Notes: generated by a model from the letters alone, not told the origin. A DNA stretch of 64,000 bases from Acetivibrio mesophilus (GCF_004102745.1 NZ_RLII01000006.1:62001-126000), one strand, 5' to 3'. Shown: positions 52,266 through 62,039, numbered from the stretch's first letter. Program-made: numbers and translations.

Positions 52266-52329
52266 AAGTATGGTAGCAAAACTTTAAAAAAACTAATTTG
52301 GCATCAATAATTGTAGTAAAATCAGCATA

Positions 52330-53781
52330 TTATTGATTCATATTCTGATCTAGTGTTTTCATTAAATCGGTTAGCTCTTCAATACTTTCTATCATGCTGC
52401 TAATCCGGTTTTGCTGAATATCTGCATTGGCAAGTACTCCTTGAACCGAAGCGGATGATTTCTCTGATATAGCAGCAACTGTGCTCATTTCATCTGTAAC
52501 TTTATGAGCCGACTGTAAGAGCCGTTCATTTATCAAGCTGAGTGACTCAGCTTGATTGAGCACCTCTTCAGAATTTATCTTGATTTGATTAAACAACTGC
52601 TCGACTATACTTACTGACTGTTTGCCGGAAACAACTATTTTAAGCCCATTTTGAACCAATTCATTTACTTGGCGAATTTTTTCTTGTATAAGTTTGATAC
52701 TTAGGTTAACTTGTTCGGAAGCATTATGGGAGTTCATTGCAAGTTTGCGGATTTCGGATGCAACAACAGAAAAACCTTTGCCATGCTCACCAGCTCTTGC
52801 TGCCTCTATGGAAGCGTTTAAGGAAAGCAAATTGGTTTGGTTGGCAATTTCTTTTATCATAGAAACAATGTTGTCTATTTTAACGCTTTCTTCATTAACT
52901 TTACCGATTGCTATAGATGTACTATCAACAAACTGGTCTATTTCTTGCATTTGCTTGGACATTGCTTTCATTTTTTCCTGACCTTCTCCGGTTACTTCAG
53001 TTGTATTTCTAGACATCTGGCTCATATTGGATGACGCATCTGCCGTTTGCTGCGCAGTGTCTGCGACATCCTGCATTGCTTGCAAAACATCATTGAAACT
53101 GGCTGTTTGGGTTTCGATCCCAATAGATATTTCTTTAAAAGCTGCTACCAGTTCTTCGGATATGGTACCTGTAGATGTGGCATTCCCCTGAAGGTTTATG
53201 GTTGATTTTCTGAGTATTTCTACCGTATGAGAAACCTTTTCCAGGAGCTCATCTGCTTTTTTCTTTGAATTCTCTGACTCAATTGCTCCTTGTCTAATTT
53301 TTGCCAACATTTGGGTACCAACACGACTTTGGGCGACTAAAGCAACCAAGCAAAATATAAAATAAGCATTGGGAGAAAAACGGTCTATGTGGGCATATGC
53401 CGGCTTTGTAAAAAGCGCATAATTTAGTATAAATACACCAATGACACCATTAAGCAATAACGGACGGTAATTATGATAGATAGATATAATTGCTAAAGAT
53501 AAATACAAAACAAGGGAATTGGGAAAGTTTGTCGTACTTTTTATCATGAAAAAAGATACAAAGTTAAAACCTAACGCTATAATATACATAAGATATGGGA
53601 TTGCGACTTTTCTCCAAACAAGAAAGACTATGAACAATGCAGCTGGTGAAGCATACTTTAATATAGCCATCATTGTGATAGGATATTTGAAGGCAGATAA
53701 AGCTCCTAACACAACGCACATACAAAGGACTATAGCCATTAATTTATTTCTTTTATGTAGGTCTAACAATTCTTTATCCAA
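52330..53781 (-). CDS. Methyl-accepting chemotaxis protein with polytopic membrane input domain
   Basis: 483 residues. Six hydrophobic segments (about 15-165) with no large loop form the input region; no HAMP domain is apparent. Residues about 190-480 are the coiled-coil signalling domain, with the tip [20 protein letters not shown] then [23 protein letters not shown] at 53781 has AGGAGG 8 bases upstream. A different architecture from the receptor at 24462, so the two probably read different signals. Confidence 0.9.
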   Translation of the reverse strand: MDKELLDLHKRNKLMAIVLCMCVVLGALSAFKYPITMMAILKYASPAALFIVFLVWRKVAIPYLMYIIALGFNFVSFFMIKSTTNFPNSLVLYLSLAIISIYHNYRPLLLNGVIGVFILNYALFTKPAYAHIDRFSPNAYFIFCLVALVAQSRVGTQMLAKIRQGAIESENSKKKADELLEKVSHTVEILRKSTINLQGNATSTGTISEELVAAFKEISIGIETQTASFNDVLQAMQDVADTAQQTADASSNMSQMSRNTTEVTGEGQEKMKAMSKQMQEIDQFVDSTSIAIGKVNEESVKIDNIVSMIKEIANQTNLLSLNASIEAARAGEHGKGFSVVASEIRKLAMNSHNASEQVNLSIKLIQEKIRQVNELVQNGLKIVVSGKQSVSIVEQLFNQIKINSEEVLNQAESLSLINERLLQSAHKVTDEMSTVAAISEKSSASVQGVLANADIQQNRISSMIESIEELTDLMKTLDQNMNQ

Positions 53782-54243
53782 AAATAACGCCTCCTATCTT
53801 AATGCTAAAATTTACAGCAGTGTATTCCTTATTTAATTATCGTAGGTTATATATAATTTTTGCATTACAGATTTCTCAAACAGTCTATAAGTAATTAATG
53901 AAAAAACAAGTTGCGAAATGTATCATGGAAGGATATCTAGTTTGTAAAATTCTCAATAAAGTGCAGAAATTCACGATTTTGTTGGCAATAGAAACTTGCC
54001 AATGGTATATCTAAAAAATATTATAACACCATGGACAACGATATTCAATCATTACTATTCTCTTTAACAATGTCAAATTCTGAAGTGCTTGTGCATTTAG
54101 CATAAATGCTTCCTAAAAAAGCTTGCACACATCCGAGGAGATTTACATATTCTATAATAAATAATGAACTAAATTAAATTTCCACTAAAGTATTATTTTT
54201 TTTTGCCGATAAAATAAAGGCTGCGATTTAAATTTTGATATTA

Positions 54244-54273
54244 TTGGAACAGAATAGGGAAATATGTTACAAT
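54244..54273 (+). promoter_or_regulatory. Possible sigma-A promoter upstream of mini-ORF and Spo0E-like gene
   Basis: TTGGAA (54244-54249), 18-base spacer, TACAAT (54268-54273); four and five of six matches. Confidence 0.4.
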
Positions 54274-54319
54274 CGGGTCATAGAAAGTTAGACCGACTCG
54301 GACTTTTGAGGTGTCATAA

Positions 54320-54349
54320 ATGCCAGGTTGTACTACATACAATACATAG
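54320..54349 (+). CDS. Candidate nine-residue mini-ORF
   Basis: ATG to TAG encoding MPGCTTYNT, with GAGGTG 6 bases upstream and a promoter-like pair 47 bases before it. Too short for compositional tests. Could be a leader peptide or pheromone-like peptide, or chance. Confidence 0.2.
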   Translation: MPGCTTYNT

Positions 54350-54506
54350 TATGCTTTAATTTAAGCCCTAGGATTGATGGATTATTAAATTTGTATTAAT
54401 AACACATGAAGTTTATGTTAAAATATTAATATTTATAACAGCTTTATTATATAATGGAACAAGATTGTGAATTCTATGACGTAAGTTGTGTAAGGAGGTG
54501 TATGAA

Positions 54507-54674
54507 ATGAAAGAAAACACACAAGGGTTAAAAAATGAGATTGTAGAAAAGAACAAGCTGATTGATTATTTTAATCAGAAATACGACTTGGATAAGTCGA
54601 AGGTTCAAAATATCGAAGTTGAGCTTGACAGCCTTTTGTATAAGTATTACAAGACACTTAAGAATGGGGATTAG
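54507..54674 (+). CDS. Spo0E-like aspartyl phosphatase family peptide
   Basis: 55 residues. Small two-helix protein; the second helix has VQNIEVELDSLLYKYYKT, where E-L-D-x-L-[IL]-x-x-Y matches the Spo0E SxxLDxLI signature, though Ser is Glu here. Family members dephosphorylate Spo0A~P and so delay sporulation. ATG at 54507 has AAGGAGG 8 bases upstream. The Ser-to-Glu change lowers certainty on activity; the overall size and motif still fit. Confidence 0.75.
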   Translation: MKENTQGLKNEIVEKNKLIDYFNQKYDLDKSKVQNIEVELDSLLYKYYKTLKNGD

Positions 54675-54691
54675 GATTTGCTGACTAAAGG

Positions 54692-54777
54692 TAAGCATAT
54701 TAAGAAACTAAAGACCGGTAAATGGGTAGCCAACGATATACCCTTGCCGGTGAGTACATAGCTTTCGATATGCTTAC
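54692..54777. terminator. Nested two-helix structure between convergent genes
   Basis: Outer arms GTAAGCATAT (54692-54701) and ATATGCTTAC (54768-54777) pair perfectly. Inside, ACCGG (54715-54719) pairs with CCGGT (54747-54751) and GGGTA (54724-54728) with TACCC (54739-54743). The right arm covers the stop codon of the MocR gene. No T-run, so not a standard terminator. Confidence 0.55.
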
Positions 54778-56270
54778 AGTATAGGAATATTGCCTGTCAG
54801 CGACTCACCCCTGTCAAAGTATGAAATCAATTCACAAAGTTTTTTAATGCCTCTTTCAATTTCATCAGTATGAACTGCAGCAAAACTTAATCTAACATTA
54901 TTGAGCTTGGTGGGCGTACTGCTGTAGAAGATCCTACCGGGAGCAAAAACAATATTCTCGGCAGACGCAGCCTTCAATAGGCTGCCAACTAGGCAGTTTG
55001 AGGGAATGTCAAGCCAGATATTCAAACCGCCTCCAGGCTTATGAAATTGAACATTTCTAGGAAGATACATGTCCAGTGCTTTTACGGTTTTATTATATCT
55101 TTCTCTGTAAATATCAAACATTATTTCGAAGTGTTCGTCCCACATCCCTTTTCTTATATATAGGTCAAAGGCCCTTTGGATAAGTCCGGAGGTGGATATA
55201 TCTGTTGCATGCTTTGCTTCTATTACGTACCCTTTAAGGCTTGGCGGTACAATCATAAAACCGAGTCTCAGTCCCGGCATAAATATCTTGGAAAAGCTCT
55301 TAAGAAAAATAACTCTGTCGGATTTATCCAGGGATTTAATGGGTGTAAAGCTCATGTTTTCAAAGTCCAATCCGCTCACATAGTCATCCTCGATAATATA
55401 AGCATTATACCGCTCTGCAAGGGCCAAAATTTCCTGTCTTTTCTCGTTTGAATACGATATTCCCGTGGGATTCTGAAAAGACGGTATTGTGTAAATGAGC
55501 TTCGGCTTATACTTCTTCAGGTTGTACTCAAGAATATTGAGATTCAGCCCGTCATTAGAAAGGGGAACGTCGGCTATTTCAGCTCCCCTTGATTTAAACA
55601 CCGCAATTGCACCTGTATAGGTAGGGCTTTCGGTAATCACGTAGTCACCTTGTCTTAATAGGGCTTTAGCAATTATATCTATTCCCTGCTGTGCTCCTGA
55701 AATTATTTGGACATTTCCCTCGGAACAGGCAATTTTCCTTTTTTCCAAAAGGCTGCAAACTGACGAACGCAAGGGATAAAATCCCTGACTGTCCTGATAA
55801 TCAAAAGCGTTGCCCAGGTCACGGTCCAACACTTCATTTAAAACAAGCTTGAAATTCTCCACTGGAAACAGATTAGACTGTGGTGTGGCGCTGGCAAAGT
55901 TAATAGTGTCTTCATTAATTTTAATATGACCATTATTAATTAAATTCAGATCATCGCTTTGATAAAGTTCATCCAATATAACATTGCTGTCTGAAAAATT
56001 TCCGCTTCGGTCGGGCAGAACGGCGGCAACATAGGTACCGCTTCCCGGTCGAGAATGGACATAGCCGTCAATTTCCAACTGTTTATAACAGGAAACTATT
56101 GTCACGGAATTAACATTCAGCAGAGATGACATCCGGCGTATGGAAGGGAGCTTCAAATCAGCCAGAAGTATGCCGTTGTCGATCATTTCGGCAATTTTAT
56201 CACTAAGCTGTATATACAAAGGGGTGCTTGAATTCTTATCAAGTTTTAGAGACTTAAATAACTCCAGCAT
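54774..56270 (-). CDS. MocR-type regulator: GntR wHTH fused to PLP aminotransferase-like domain
   Basis: 498 residues. The GntR winged helix (about 1-80): TPLYIQLSDKIAEMIDNGIL, LPSIRRMSSLLNVNSVTIVS, CYKQLEIDGYVHSRPGSGTY. Then a class I aminotransferase fold with VQIISGAQQGIDIIAKALL, YTIPSFQNPTGISYS, AYIIEDDYVSGLDF and the PLP lysine in FLKSFSKIFMPGLRLGF. Such proteins sense PLP or amino compounds (PdxR, GabR, TauR). ATG at 56270 with GGTGAT just upstream; the 51-codon extension is not used. Direct repeats in its promoter suggest autoregulation, possibly with control of the divergent gene. Confidence 0.9.
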   Translation of the reverse strand: MLELFKSLKLDKNSSTPLYIQLSDKIAEMIDNGILLADLKLPSIRRMSSLLNVNSVTIVSCYKQLEIDGYVHSRPGSGTYVAAVLPDRSGNFSDSNVILDELYQSDDLNLINNGHIKINEDTINFASATPQSNLFPVENFKLVLNEVLDRDLGNAFDYQDSQGFYPLRSSVCSLLEKRKIACSEGNVQIISGAQQGIDIIAKALLRQGDYVITESPTYTGAIAVFKSRGAEIADVPLSNDGLNLNILEYNLKKYKPKLIYTIPSFQNPTGISYSNEKRQEILALAERYNAYIIEDDYVSGLDFENMSFTPIKSLDKSDRVIFLKSFSKIFMPGLRLGFMIVPPSLKGYVIEAKHATDISTSGLIQRAFDLYIRKGMWDEHFEIMFDIYRERYNKTVKALDMYLPRNVQFHKPGGGLNIWLDIPSNCLVGSLLKAASAENIVFAPGRIFYSSTPTKLNNVRLSFAAVHTDEIERGIKKLCELISYFDRGESLTGNIPIL

Positions 56271-56279
56271 TTTAATCAC

Positions 56280-56305
56280 CACGCAGCTATAATACACGCA
56301 GCTAT
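56280..56305. promoter_or_regulatory. Direct repeats overlapping the MocR promoter, likely operator
   Basis: CACGCAGCTAT occurs twice, at 56280-56290 and 56295-56305, 15 bases apart start to start. On the minus strand a TATTAT -10-like word lies between them. MocR proteins commonly bind direct repeats. Confidence 0.55.
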
Positions 56306-56521
56306 TGTAACAGAATAACAGGTGTATGTAAAGAGTCGGCGATTTACCGCCATAAAAGGCACTGGATTTACCCGTTGTCAAATGATATAATATGAGATTG
56401 GTGTCCAAGTATTTGAAATGCAAAGAAGCGATGAAATAATAATTTAAAATGTTTTTTAAATATATTATTGTACAATAATATGTAATGAAGTATACAGAAA
56501 GCTTTCTAGGAGTGATAATGA

Positions 56522-57424
56522 TTGAGGCAATCCTTGGAAAATTCGGGGAAGGTTAGCGTTGTTGATAAAGTCAAAGGATATATCAAGCTTGCAAGACCAA
56601 AGCAGTGGATAAAGAATCTGTTTGTGTTTGCGGCTCTGATATTTGCAAAACATATTTTTGAGCTTGATTATGTTACAAAGGTTCTACTGGCTTTTTTCTG
56701 CTTTTGCATGATTTCCGCTTGCGTCTATATCATAAATGATGTAATAGATGCAGAAAAGGACAAACTACATCCGAAAAAGAAGTTAAGACCCGTAGCATCG
56801 GGACGGATAAGCAAAACGGAGGCACTGGTATTCCTTAGCGGGTTGCTGCCGGTTTCTGTCATAGGGGCATTTATGCTGGATATAAGTTTTGCGGTGGTCT
56901 TGCTTTTGTACTTTGCAAACAACATACTCTATTCCATAAAGGTTAAGCATATGGTTATACTGGATGTAATGTCGATAGCCTTGGGATTTCTCCTGAGGGT
57001 AATCGGAGGAGCGCTGGTCATAAAGGTGTACATATCTCCATGGATTTTGCTGTGTACCCTACTTCTGTCACTGTTTTTAGGCTTTAGCAAGAGAAGAAAC
57101 GAGCTTGTAATACTGGAAAATGGCGCAAATTCCCACAGAAAGATACTTGAAGAGTACTCCTTGGAGTTTATAGACAATATGCTCTCCATTGTTACAGCCT
57201 GTACTGTGATGGCGTACTCCCTCTATACTTTTATGAGCAGCAACACATACTACATGATGCTGACAATACCCTTTGTATTGTATGGTATTTTCAGGTATCA
57301 GTATATCATATACAGAAAAAAAGAAGGAGGAAGTCCTGAGGAGACGGTTTTGTCGGACATGCCTCTTATGATAAACATAATTCTCTGGGCATTGGCAAGC
57401 ATAATAATTTTATATATTGAGTAG
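56522..57424 (+). CDS. UbiA-family prenyltransferase, decaprenyl-phosphate phosphoribosyltransferase-like
   Basis: 300 residues, about eight helices. [20 protein letters not shown] and IFAKH at the start, then the Asp-rich motif [20 protein letters not shown] followed by RPVASG and, later, a second conserved loop [10 protein letters not shown]. These fit the DPPR-synthase branch, which transfers phosphoribose from PRPP to a polyprenyl phosphate. TTG at 56522 has AGGAG 9 bases upstream; the ATG at 56518 is in another frame and stops early. It heads a five-gene envelope cluster. Confidence 0.85.
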   Translation: MRQSLENSGKVSVVDKVKGYIKLARPKQWIKNLFVFAALIFAKHIFELDYVTKVLLAFFCFCMISACVYIINDVIDAEKDKLHPKKKLRPVASGRISKTEALVFLSGLLPVSVIGAFMLDISFAVVLLLYFANNILYSIKVKHMVILDVMSIALGFLLRVIGGALVIKVYISPWILLCTLLLSLFLGFSKRRNELVILENGANSHRKILEEYSLEFIDNMLSIVTACTVMAYSLYTFMSSNTYYMMLTIPFVLYGIFRYQYIIYRKKEGGSPEETVLSDMPLMINIILWALASIIILYIE

Positions 57425-57437
57425 GGGAAGGGGATTT

Positions 57438-57974
57438 ATGAAAAAGCTAAGATATTACATATGCCTTGGTTTGTACTATATGGTGGCGCGGCATTTGCCT
57501 GGATCGGATACGCCTTACAGCCTTGGCTCAAAAAAGATAAGGGGTTTTCTATGCAAAAGGATTTTTAAAAGTACGGGAAGTAACGTAAATATTGAACACG
57601 GTGTTTACTTTGCCTCCGGGAGAGATATAGAAATAGGAAACAACTCCGGATTGGGATTGAATTGCAGGGTGAACGGCCCTTTAAAAATAGGAGATGATGT
57701 TATGATTGGGCCCGATGTTATGATATTTACGCAAAACCACAAACATGACAGGCTGGATATCCCAATGAGACTTCAGACCGACCCAAAAAAACCTGTAATT
57801 ATAGAGGATGACGTCTGGATTGCGGCAAGAGTTATTGTCCTTCCGGGAGTTACGATTCATAAGGGGGCTATTGTTGGTGCCGGAGCTGTTGTCACAAAGG
57901 ATGTGCCCGAGTATGCCATAGTGGGAGGAAATCCCGCAAAAGTTATAAAATATAGGGATGGCAGAAAGGTTTAG
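57438..57974 (+). CDS. Left-handed beta-helix O-acetyltransferase (WbbJ/LacA-like)
   Basis: 178 residues. Hexapeptide repeats with [20 protein letters not shown] (His in the QNHKH active-site loop), [20 protein letters not shown] and [26 protein letters not shown], typical of sugar acetyltransferases using acetyl-CoA. ATG at 57438 has GGGAAGGGGATTT in front; the reading from 57417 only adds seven codons. Likely modifies the polymer made by its neighbours. Confidence 0.88.
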   Translation: MKKLRYYICLGLYYMVARHLPGSDTPYSLGSKKIRGFLCKRIFKSTGSNVNIEHGVYFASGRDIEIGNNSGLGLNCRVNGPLKIGDDVMIGPDVMIFTQNHKHDRLDIPMRLQTDPKKPVIIEDDVWIAARVIVLPGVTIHKGAIVGAGAVVTKDVPEYAIVGGNPAKVIKYRDGRKV

Positions 57975-58015
57975 TATGGGAAATATGATACAATATGGGT
58001 GGCGGAGATGATACA

Positions 58016-59119
58016 ATGATAAAGGTACTATACTTATTAAATCATGCCGGAAAGGCCGGGACGGAAAGATATGTACAGACCCTCATTGAAAAGCTGAATA
58101 ATAAGAAGATAAAGGCTTATTTTGCCTATAATGAGGATGGACTTTTGGTAGAAAGATTGAAGTCTTTAGGGGTTGAGACATACAGGGTTGAAATGAAGAA
58201 CCCTTTTGATATCAAAGCTGTTTTTGATCTCAAGAGACTTTGCAAAAAGCTTGATATTGATCTCATTCATACACAGTTCTTGAGAGAGAATTATATAGCC
58301 ATGCTGTCTCGTATCATTAATCCGAAGGTTAGGGTTATGTATACAAACCACTTTATCCTGGAAAATGGTTTTCCCATACGGCTGGCCAACAGAATTATTA
58401 CGCCTTTGGAGTCCAATATTATTGCGGTATGCAACCGGGGAAAGGACATGATGGTTTCCAACGGCATAAACCCAAAAAAGATTAAGGTGATATTCAACGG
58501 AGTAGATGTGAAATACTGGAGTGAACCGATTGACTCGACGGTAAGGGAAGAGTTCAAAATAGATGATGATGTATTCGTAATGCTTTGCGCCTCGAGATTT
58601 GCCCATGACAAGGGACACAAGTTTTTAATTAATGCACTTTATGAGTTGAAAAAGATGACTGGCCGAAAGTTCAAATGCATCCTGTCAAGCGACGGGCCAC
58701 TGCTTGAGGAATGCAAAAAGCAGGTTGAGGATATGGGCCTTACTGACGTTGTAATATTTACAGGATTTCGGAAGGACATAAAGAACCTTATATGCGGAAG
58801 CGACCTATATATTAATTCTTCCGAGCATGAGGCATTGAGCTTCCTCATTATTGAAGTATTGGCCTGCGGGGTACCCATTATTGCCACTGATATGGGCGGA
58901 AACCGTGATATTATCAATGATGAGACCAACTGTGGCATACTTGTACAATACAATGACCATAAGGGCCTTGCAGAAGCCATGATCAAAATTATGGAAGATC
59001 GGGAGCTTCGCCAGACCTTAAGCAAAAATGCACTAAAAACTGTTAATGAGAAATTTAATCTTGATAAAGTTGCACAGGAAACATATAATTTATACGAGGA
59101 AAGCTTGAACAAAAAATAG
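58016..59119 (+). CDS. Family 4 glycosyltransferase
   Basis: 367 residues. KVLYLLNHAGKAGTERYVQT is the N-terminal GT-B loop, DLIHTQFLRENYIA follows, and the donor domain carries LCASRFAHDKGHKFLINAL, FTGFRKDIKNLICGSDLYIN and an E-x7-E-like SSEHEALSFLIIEVLACGVP. ATG at 58016 has GGAGATGATAC upstream; the frame is open to ATG 57995. A cytoplasmic transferase for the second envelope polymer; sugar unknown. Confidence 0.9.
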   Translation: MIKVLYLLNHAGKAGTERYVQTLIEKLNNKKIKAYFAYNEDGLLVERLKSLGVETYRVEMKNPFDIKAVFDLKRLCKKLDIDLIHTQFLRENYIAMLSRIINPKVRVMYTNHFILENGFPIRLANRIITPLESNIIAVCNRGKDMMVSNGINPKKIKVIFNGVDVKYWSEPIDSTVREEFKIDDDVFVMLCASRFAHDKGHKFLINALYELKKMTGRKFKCILSSDGPLLEECKKQVEDMGLTDVVIFTGFRKDIKNLICGSDLYINSSEHEALSFLIIEVLACGVPIIATDMGGNRDIINDETNCGILVQYNDHKGLAEAMIKIMEDRELRQTLSKNALKTVNEKFNLDKVAQETYNLYEESLNKK

Positions 59120-59156
59120 TTTAAATTTTTAAATCTTTACAAGGAGAGTTGAGAAC

Positions 59157-59654
59157 ATGATTATTGACAGTAAAGGAAAGCTGTTTGGCAAGGTAAGTAT
59201 AATCGATATCTTAATTTTGCTGGTATTGGCTGTAGGAATTGCAGGGGTATGGGCTAAATTTTTTAAGTCAGGTTCTGTAACACCCATTGCGGCAAAAAGC
59301 GAAACCTATATAGTAGGACTTTATTGGGAGGAATCCCCTGAATTTGCAGTAAATGCCGTTAAGATTGGCGATATCGCAAGAGATTTTGACCGTGGAGCTA
59401 TTTTGGGCAAGGTTACGGATATTAAGATAGCCGATTCAATATCCTTTGTAAAGACTGACGATGGCAGGGTTGTTGCAGGCTCGACACCGGGATATGTGTC
59501 CTACCATATTACCCTTGAAGCAACAGGGGTTCCAAGCGATATCGGAGGGGTTATTTTTGATGGAATGGACTACCAAATAGGAAAGCAAATGACCGTAAAA
59601 GTTGGAAGTGCTATTTTTATGGGCAGGATTGATAGATTGGAGAAAAAGGGGTAA
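59157..59654 (+). CDS. DUF4330-family membrane-anchored protein
   Basis: 165 residues. Begins MIIDSKGKLFGKVSIIDILI then LLVLAVGIAGVWAKFF, one helix at about 16-37, followed by an extracytoplasmic beta-rich domain with YIVGLYWEESPEFAVNAVKI and GDIARDFDRGAILGKVTDIK, the pattern of DUF4330. Function unknown. ATG at 59157 with AAGGAGAG 7 bases upstream. It lies between a glycosyltransferase and an O-antigen ligase-like gene, where this family is regularly met; it may be a polymer export accessory. Confidence 0.85.
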   Translation: MIIDSKGKLFGKVSIIDILILLVLAVGIAGVWAKFFKSGSVTPIAAKSETYIVGLYWEESPEFAVNAVKIGDIARDFDRGAILGKVTDIKIADSISFVKTDDGRVVAGSTPGYVSYHITLEATGVPSDIGGVIFDGMDYQIGKQMTVKVGSAIFMGRIDRLEKKG

Positions 59655-59660
59655 TGAGCT

Positions 59661-61259
59661 TTGCTTCATAATAGTGTGCTTTTAAAGCCGATTATTTTTA
59701 TGATTCAGGTGATAAATACTTCCTATGAAAGCAGTATTTTAAAGAAGGTTGTCACCTCGATCATCAATTTTTTTAGAAAGCTGAACCATTTCTATGAGAA
59801 TAGCTTTACTGCATATATAGCAAAATCCATAACAGGACTGTTGTATAACAGTGCCATAATCGGCTTTTTTACAAGAAAAGGTAAAATGGCCCGGTGGTGG
59901 GAACATTCTCTAGCTTACCGAATAATAAATGGCTGTTTTGAAGTACCATCAAGAATTTTAAAGGGTTTTTATCAGAAGTATGAAGCGGTATTTTTAGAGA
60001 GCGCTGTGATTAGAGCTCTAAAGTTTTTGTTGCAAAGATTGGAATGTATAGTAGGCCTATTTCTGATAGTCATTCTGGTTGTTCCGCACGAGAGATGGAA
60101 TAATATTTACAATGTTGCAATAGCATTGTTTCTTGTTTTTCTGATTTTTATCAATACCATAATTCAAAGGTACTGGATGTTTAATTTTAAGGCATTGGAC
60201 TATACACTTATACTGTTTATGACGGCGGTAGTTGTTTCATTTGCAACTTCCATGAATATTTCGAGCAGTATTAAGTATCTATTGTTTTATGTGGCCGGAT
60301 TTCTATTTGTCTTGGTAATTGTCAGTACTGTCAAAAATGAAAATTCCCTTCAAACAATTATTGAGATGATGCTTTTTGGTATTACAGTGATAGGAAGTTA
60401 TGGATTGTGGCAGTCGATAAGCGGAGCTGTTGTTTTTGATCCGTCTCTTACCGATGTTGGGATGAATCAGGGTATGCCGGGAAGGATTTATGCCACCATG
60501 AGCAACCCCAACAATTTCGGAGAGATACTGATAATGGCACTTCCGTTCTATGTAAGCGTGATTCTGAATTCGAAGACTTTCTTCAAAAAAGTGGTATATA
60601 TAGTTATGGCGTTGCCGCCGCTGGTTGCGCTTTTTAATACCGGCTCCAGGTCATCATGGATAGGGTTTGCAGTTTCAGTAATAGTGATAACATTTTTGAT
60701 CAACAAAAGACTTTTGCCTTTTATATTATTGGGAGGGGTAATGATGATACCTTTCCTTCCTCAGTACGTTTACAACCGAATTCTTACCATTTTCAGGGCT
60801 TCGCAGGATACTTCAGCCCAGACTAGAATCAAGATTCTTCAGACTGTGAAACCAATGTTAAAAACCTATATGGTATCGGGAGTGGGCTTAGGTTCGGACA
60901 TATTCAGGCAACTGATTCAAAATTACAAACTGTATACCAAAGCAGTTCCACCTCATACCCATATTCTGTATTTGCAGATTTGGATTGAAATTGGGTTAGC
61001 CGGATTTGCTACTTTTATATGGTATATTTACCGGACAATAAAGAATTCTGTTATTGGTGTATATAACTCAACCCCAACGCTTAAAACTATACTTGCGGCA
61101 GGGACTGCAGCCTTATCCGGGATTCTGGTTACGTCGTTGGTGGAGTATAGTTGGTATTATCCAAGGGTTATGGTGATGTTTTGGGTGCTTTTGGGCATAA
61201 TAGCTTCTGCAATATCCTTAGCCGAACTAAAGAACAGAAAACTGTCGGAAATGGATTAA
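59661..61259 (+). CDS. O-antigen ligase/polymerase-like membrane protein
   Basis: 532 residues with about 11 helices after an unusual amphipathic N-terminal region of about 130 residues. Wzy_C hallmarks: LFNTGSRSSWIGFAVSVIVI, KTYMVSGVGLGSD, AVPPHTHILYLQIWIEIGLA. Expected to ligate or polymerise lipid-linked glycan outside the membrane. TTG at 59661 with AAGGGG 9 bases upstream; the gene starts 6 bases after the DUF4330 stop. Confidence 0.85.
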   Translation: MLHNSVLLKPIIFMIQVINTSYESSILKKVVTSIINFFRKLNHFYENSFTAYIAKSITGLLYNSAIIGFFTRKGKMARWWEHSLAYRIINGCFEVPSRILKGFYQKYEAVFLESAVIRALKFLLQRLECIVGLFLIVILVVPHERWNNIYNVAIALFLVFLIFINTIIQRYWMFNFKALDYTLILFMTAVVVSFATSMNISSSIKYLLFYVAGFLFVLVIVSTVKNENSLQTIIEMMLFGITVIGSYGLWQSISGAVVFDPSLTDVGMNQGMPGRIYATMSNPNNFGEILIMALPFYVSVILNSKTFFKKVVYIVMALPPLVALFNTGSRSSWIGFAVSVIVITFLINKRLLPFILLGGVMMIPFLPQYVYNRILTIFRASQDTSAQTRIKILQTVKPMLKTYMVSGVGLGSDIFRQLIQNYKLYTKAVPPHTHILYLQIWIEIGLAGFATFIWYIYRTIKNSVIGVYNSTPTLKTILAAGTAALSGILVTSLVEYSWYYPRVMVMFWVLLGIIASAISLAELKNRKLSEMD

Positions 61260-61361
61260 TAAAAACATGCAATTATACCGATACAATTATATAGACTAAT
61301 TTTTTAATAATGGTATGAAACTAGCGGTCAAATGTCTTATGAGAGGGTTGGTTGAGATTGT

Positions 61362-62039
61362 ATGTTTGATTTTCTTAAGCGCAGGGAAAACAAAAAGAAA
61401 GAATTTGACTGGTCGGTACTAAAGAAATCCAGTATACCGATACTAATACTGGATGAGAGATGGCATACCGTTTTCAAGAATACGGAAAAATCAAAGGACA
61501 TTATTGAAAAAGAGGAAAAACTTAAGGAACTTTTGAAGGAGGAATCCCGCCTTGCTTTTGAGAAAAAGGAGATTCTATCCCGAAAAAAAAGTTGTCTGGA
61601 AAAAATACTAAAGCTTACTCCGGAAGTATTTGATAATAACAATTTGCAGTCGAAAGAAGAAATGCAAAAATATGAAAAGGAAATAAATCACATAAACGAA
61701 AGAATTAATAGCATCGATGCGGAAATTGATAATATGCCTGAAAAAATTCGGGAAGCAAATCTAGAACTTTTGGAACATACAATAAATTCGGTGTATTTTA
61801 AGATGAGGGAGAATCAACTTAGGTTGAGGGAATTGGATGAACTCATTGAGCAGACCAAGAAGCAGTTGGAGAGTTATATCGACGAAAAATCAGGCTTGTC
61901 GGAGTATGACAATGGAATCTATATGTATTTCCATGACCTCCTTGGAGGAGAGGAGCTTCAAAAGCTAGATAATGAGTACTTCAATAATGCCGATGGAAAA
62001 ATGAGAGATGCTAAAAAGCTCAACACAACGGAGGTATAG
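61362..62039 (+). CDS. Coiled-coil protein of unknown function
   Basis: 225 residues, very rich in E, K, L and I. FDWSVLKKSSIPILILDERW then HTVFKN is a compact N-terminal module; residues about 45-185 are heptad-like (KSKDIIEKEEKLKELLKEES, YEKEINHINERINSIDAEID). The C-terminus has YDNGIYMYFHDLLGGEELQK. No signal peptide or helix for the membrane. The stop is 2 bases before the NnrD/E gene, so they are co-translated. I do not recognise the family; the ribosome binding site is poor. Confidence 0.75.
   Translation: MFDFLKRRENKKKEFDWSVLKKSSIPILILDERWHTVFKNTEKSKDIIEKEEKLKELLKEESRLAFEKKEILSRKKSCLEKILKLTPEVFDNNNLQSKEEMQKYEKEINHINERINSIDAEIDNMPEKIREANLELLEHTINSVYFKMRENQLRLRELDELIEQTKKQLESYIDEKSGLSEYDNGIYMYFHDLLGGEELQKLDNEYFNNADGKMRDAKKLNTTEV

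Larger units (their letters stand above)
53782..54506. other. Long AT-rich intergenic region upstream of the Spo0E-like gene
   Basis: 725 bases without a normal gene. It contains a possible promoter at 54244-54273, a nine-codon mini-ORF at 54320-54349, and a TATAAT at 54450-54455 with a poor -35 closer to the Spo0E-like gene. I see no riboswitch fold. Confidence 0.5.

Noticed and set aside
52303-52337. AT-only hairpin ATCAATAAT/ATTATTGAT between spoVB and the chemoreceptor gene
   Set aside because: Weak stem, no U-tract and it covers the receptor stop codon; not called as a terminator.
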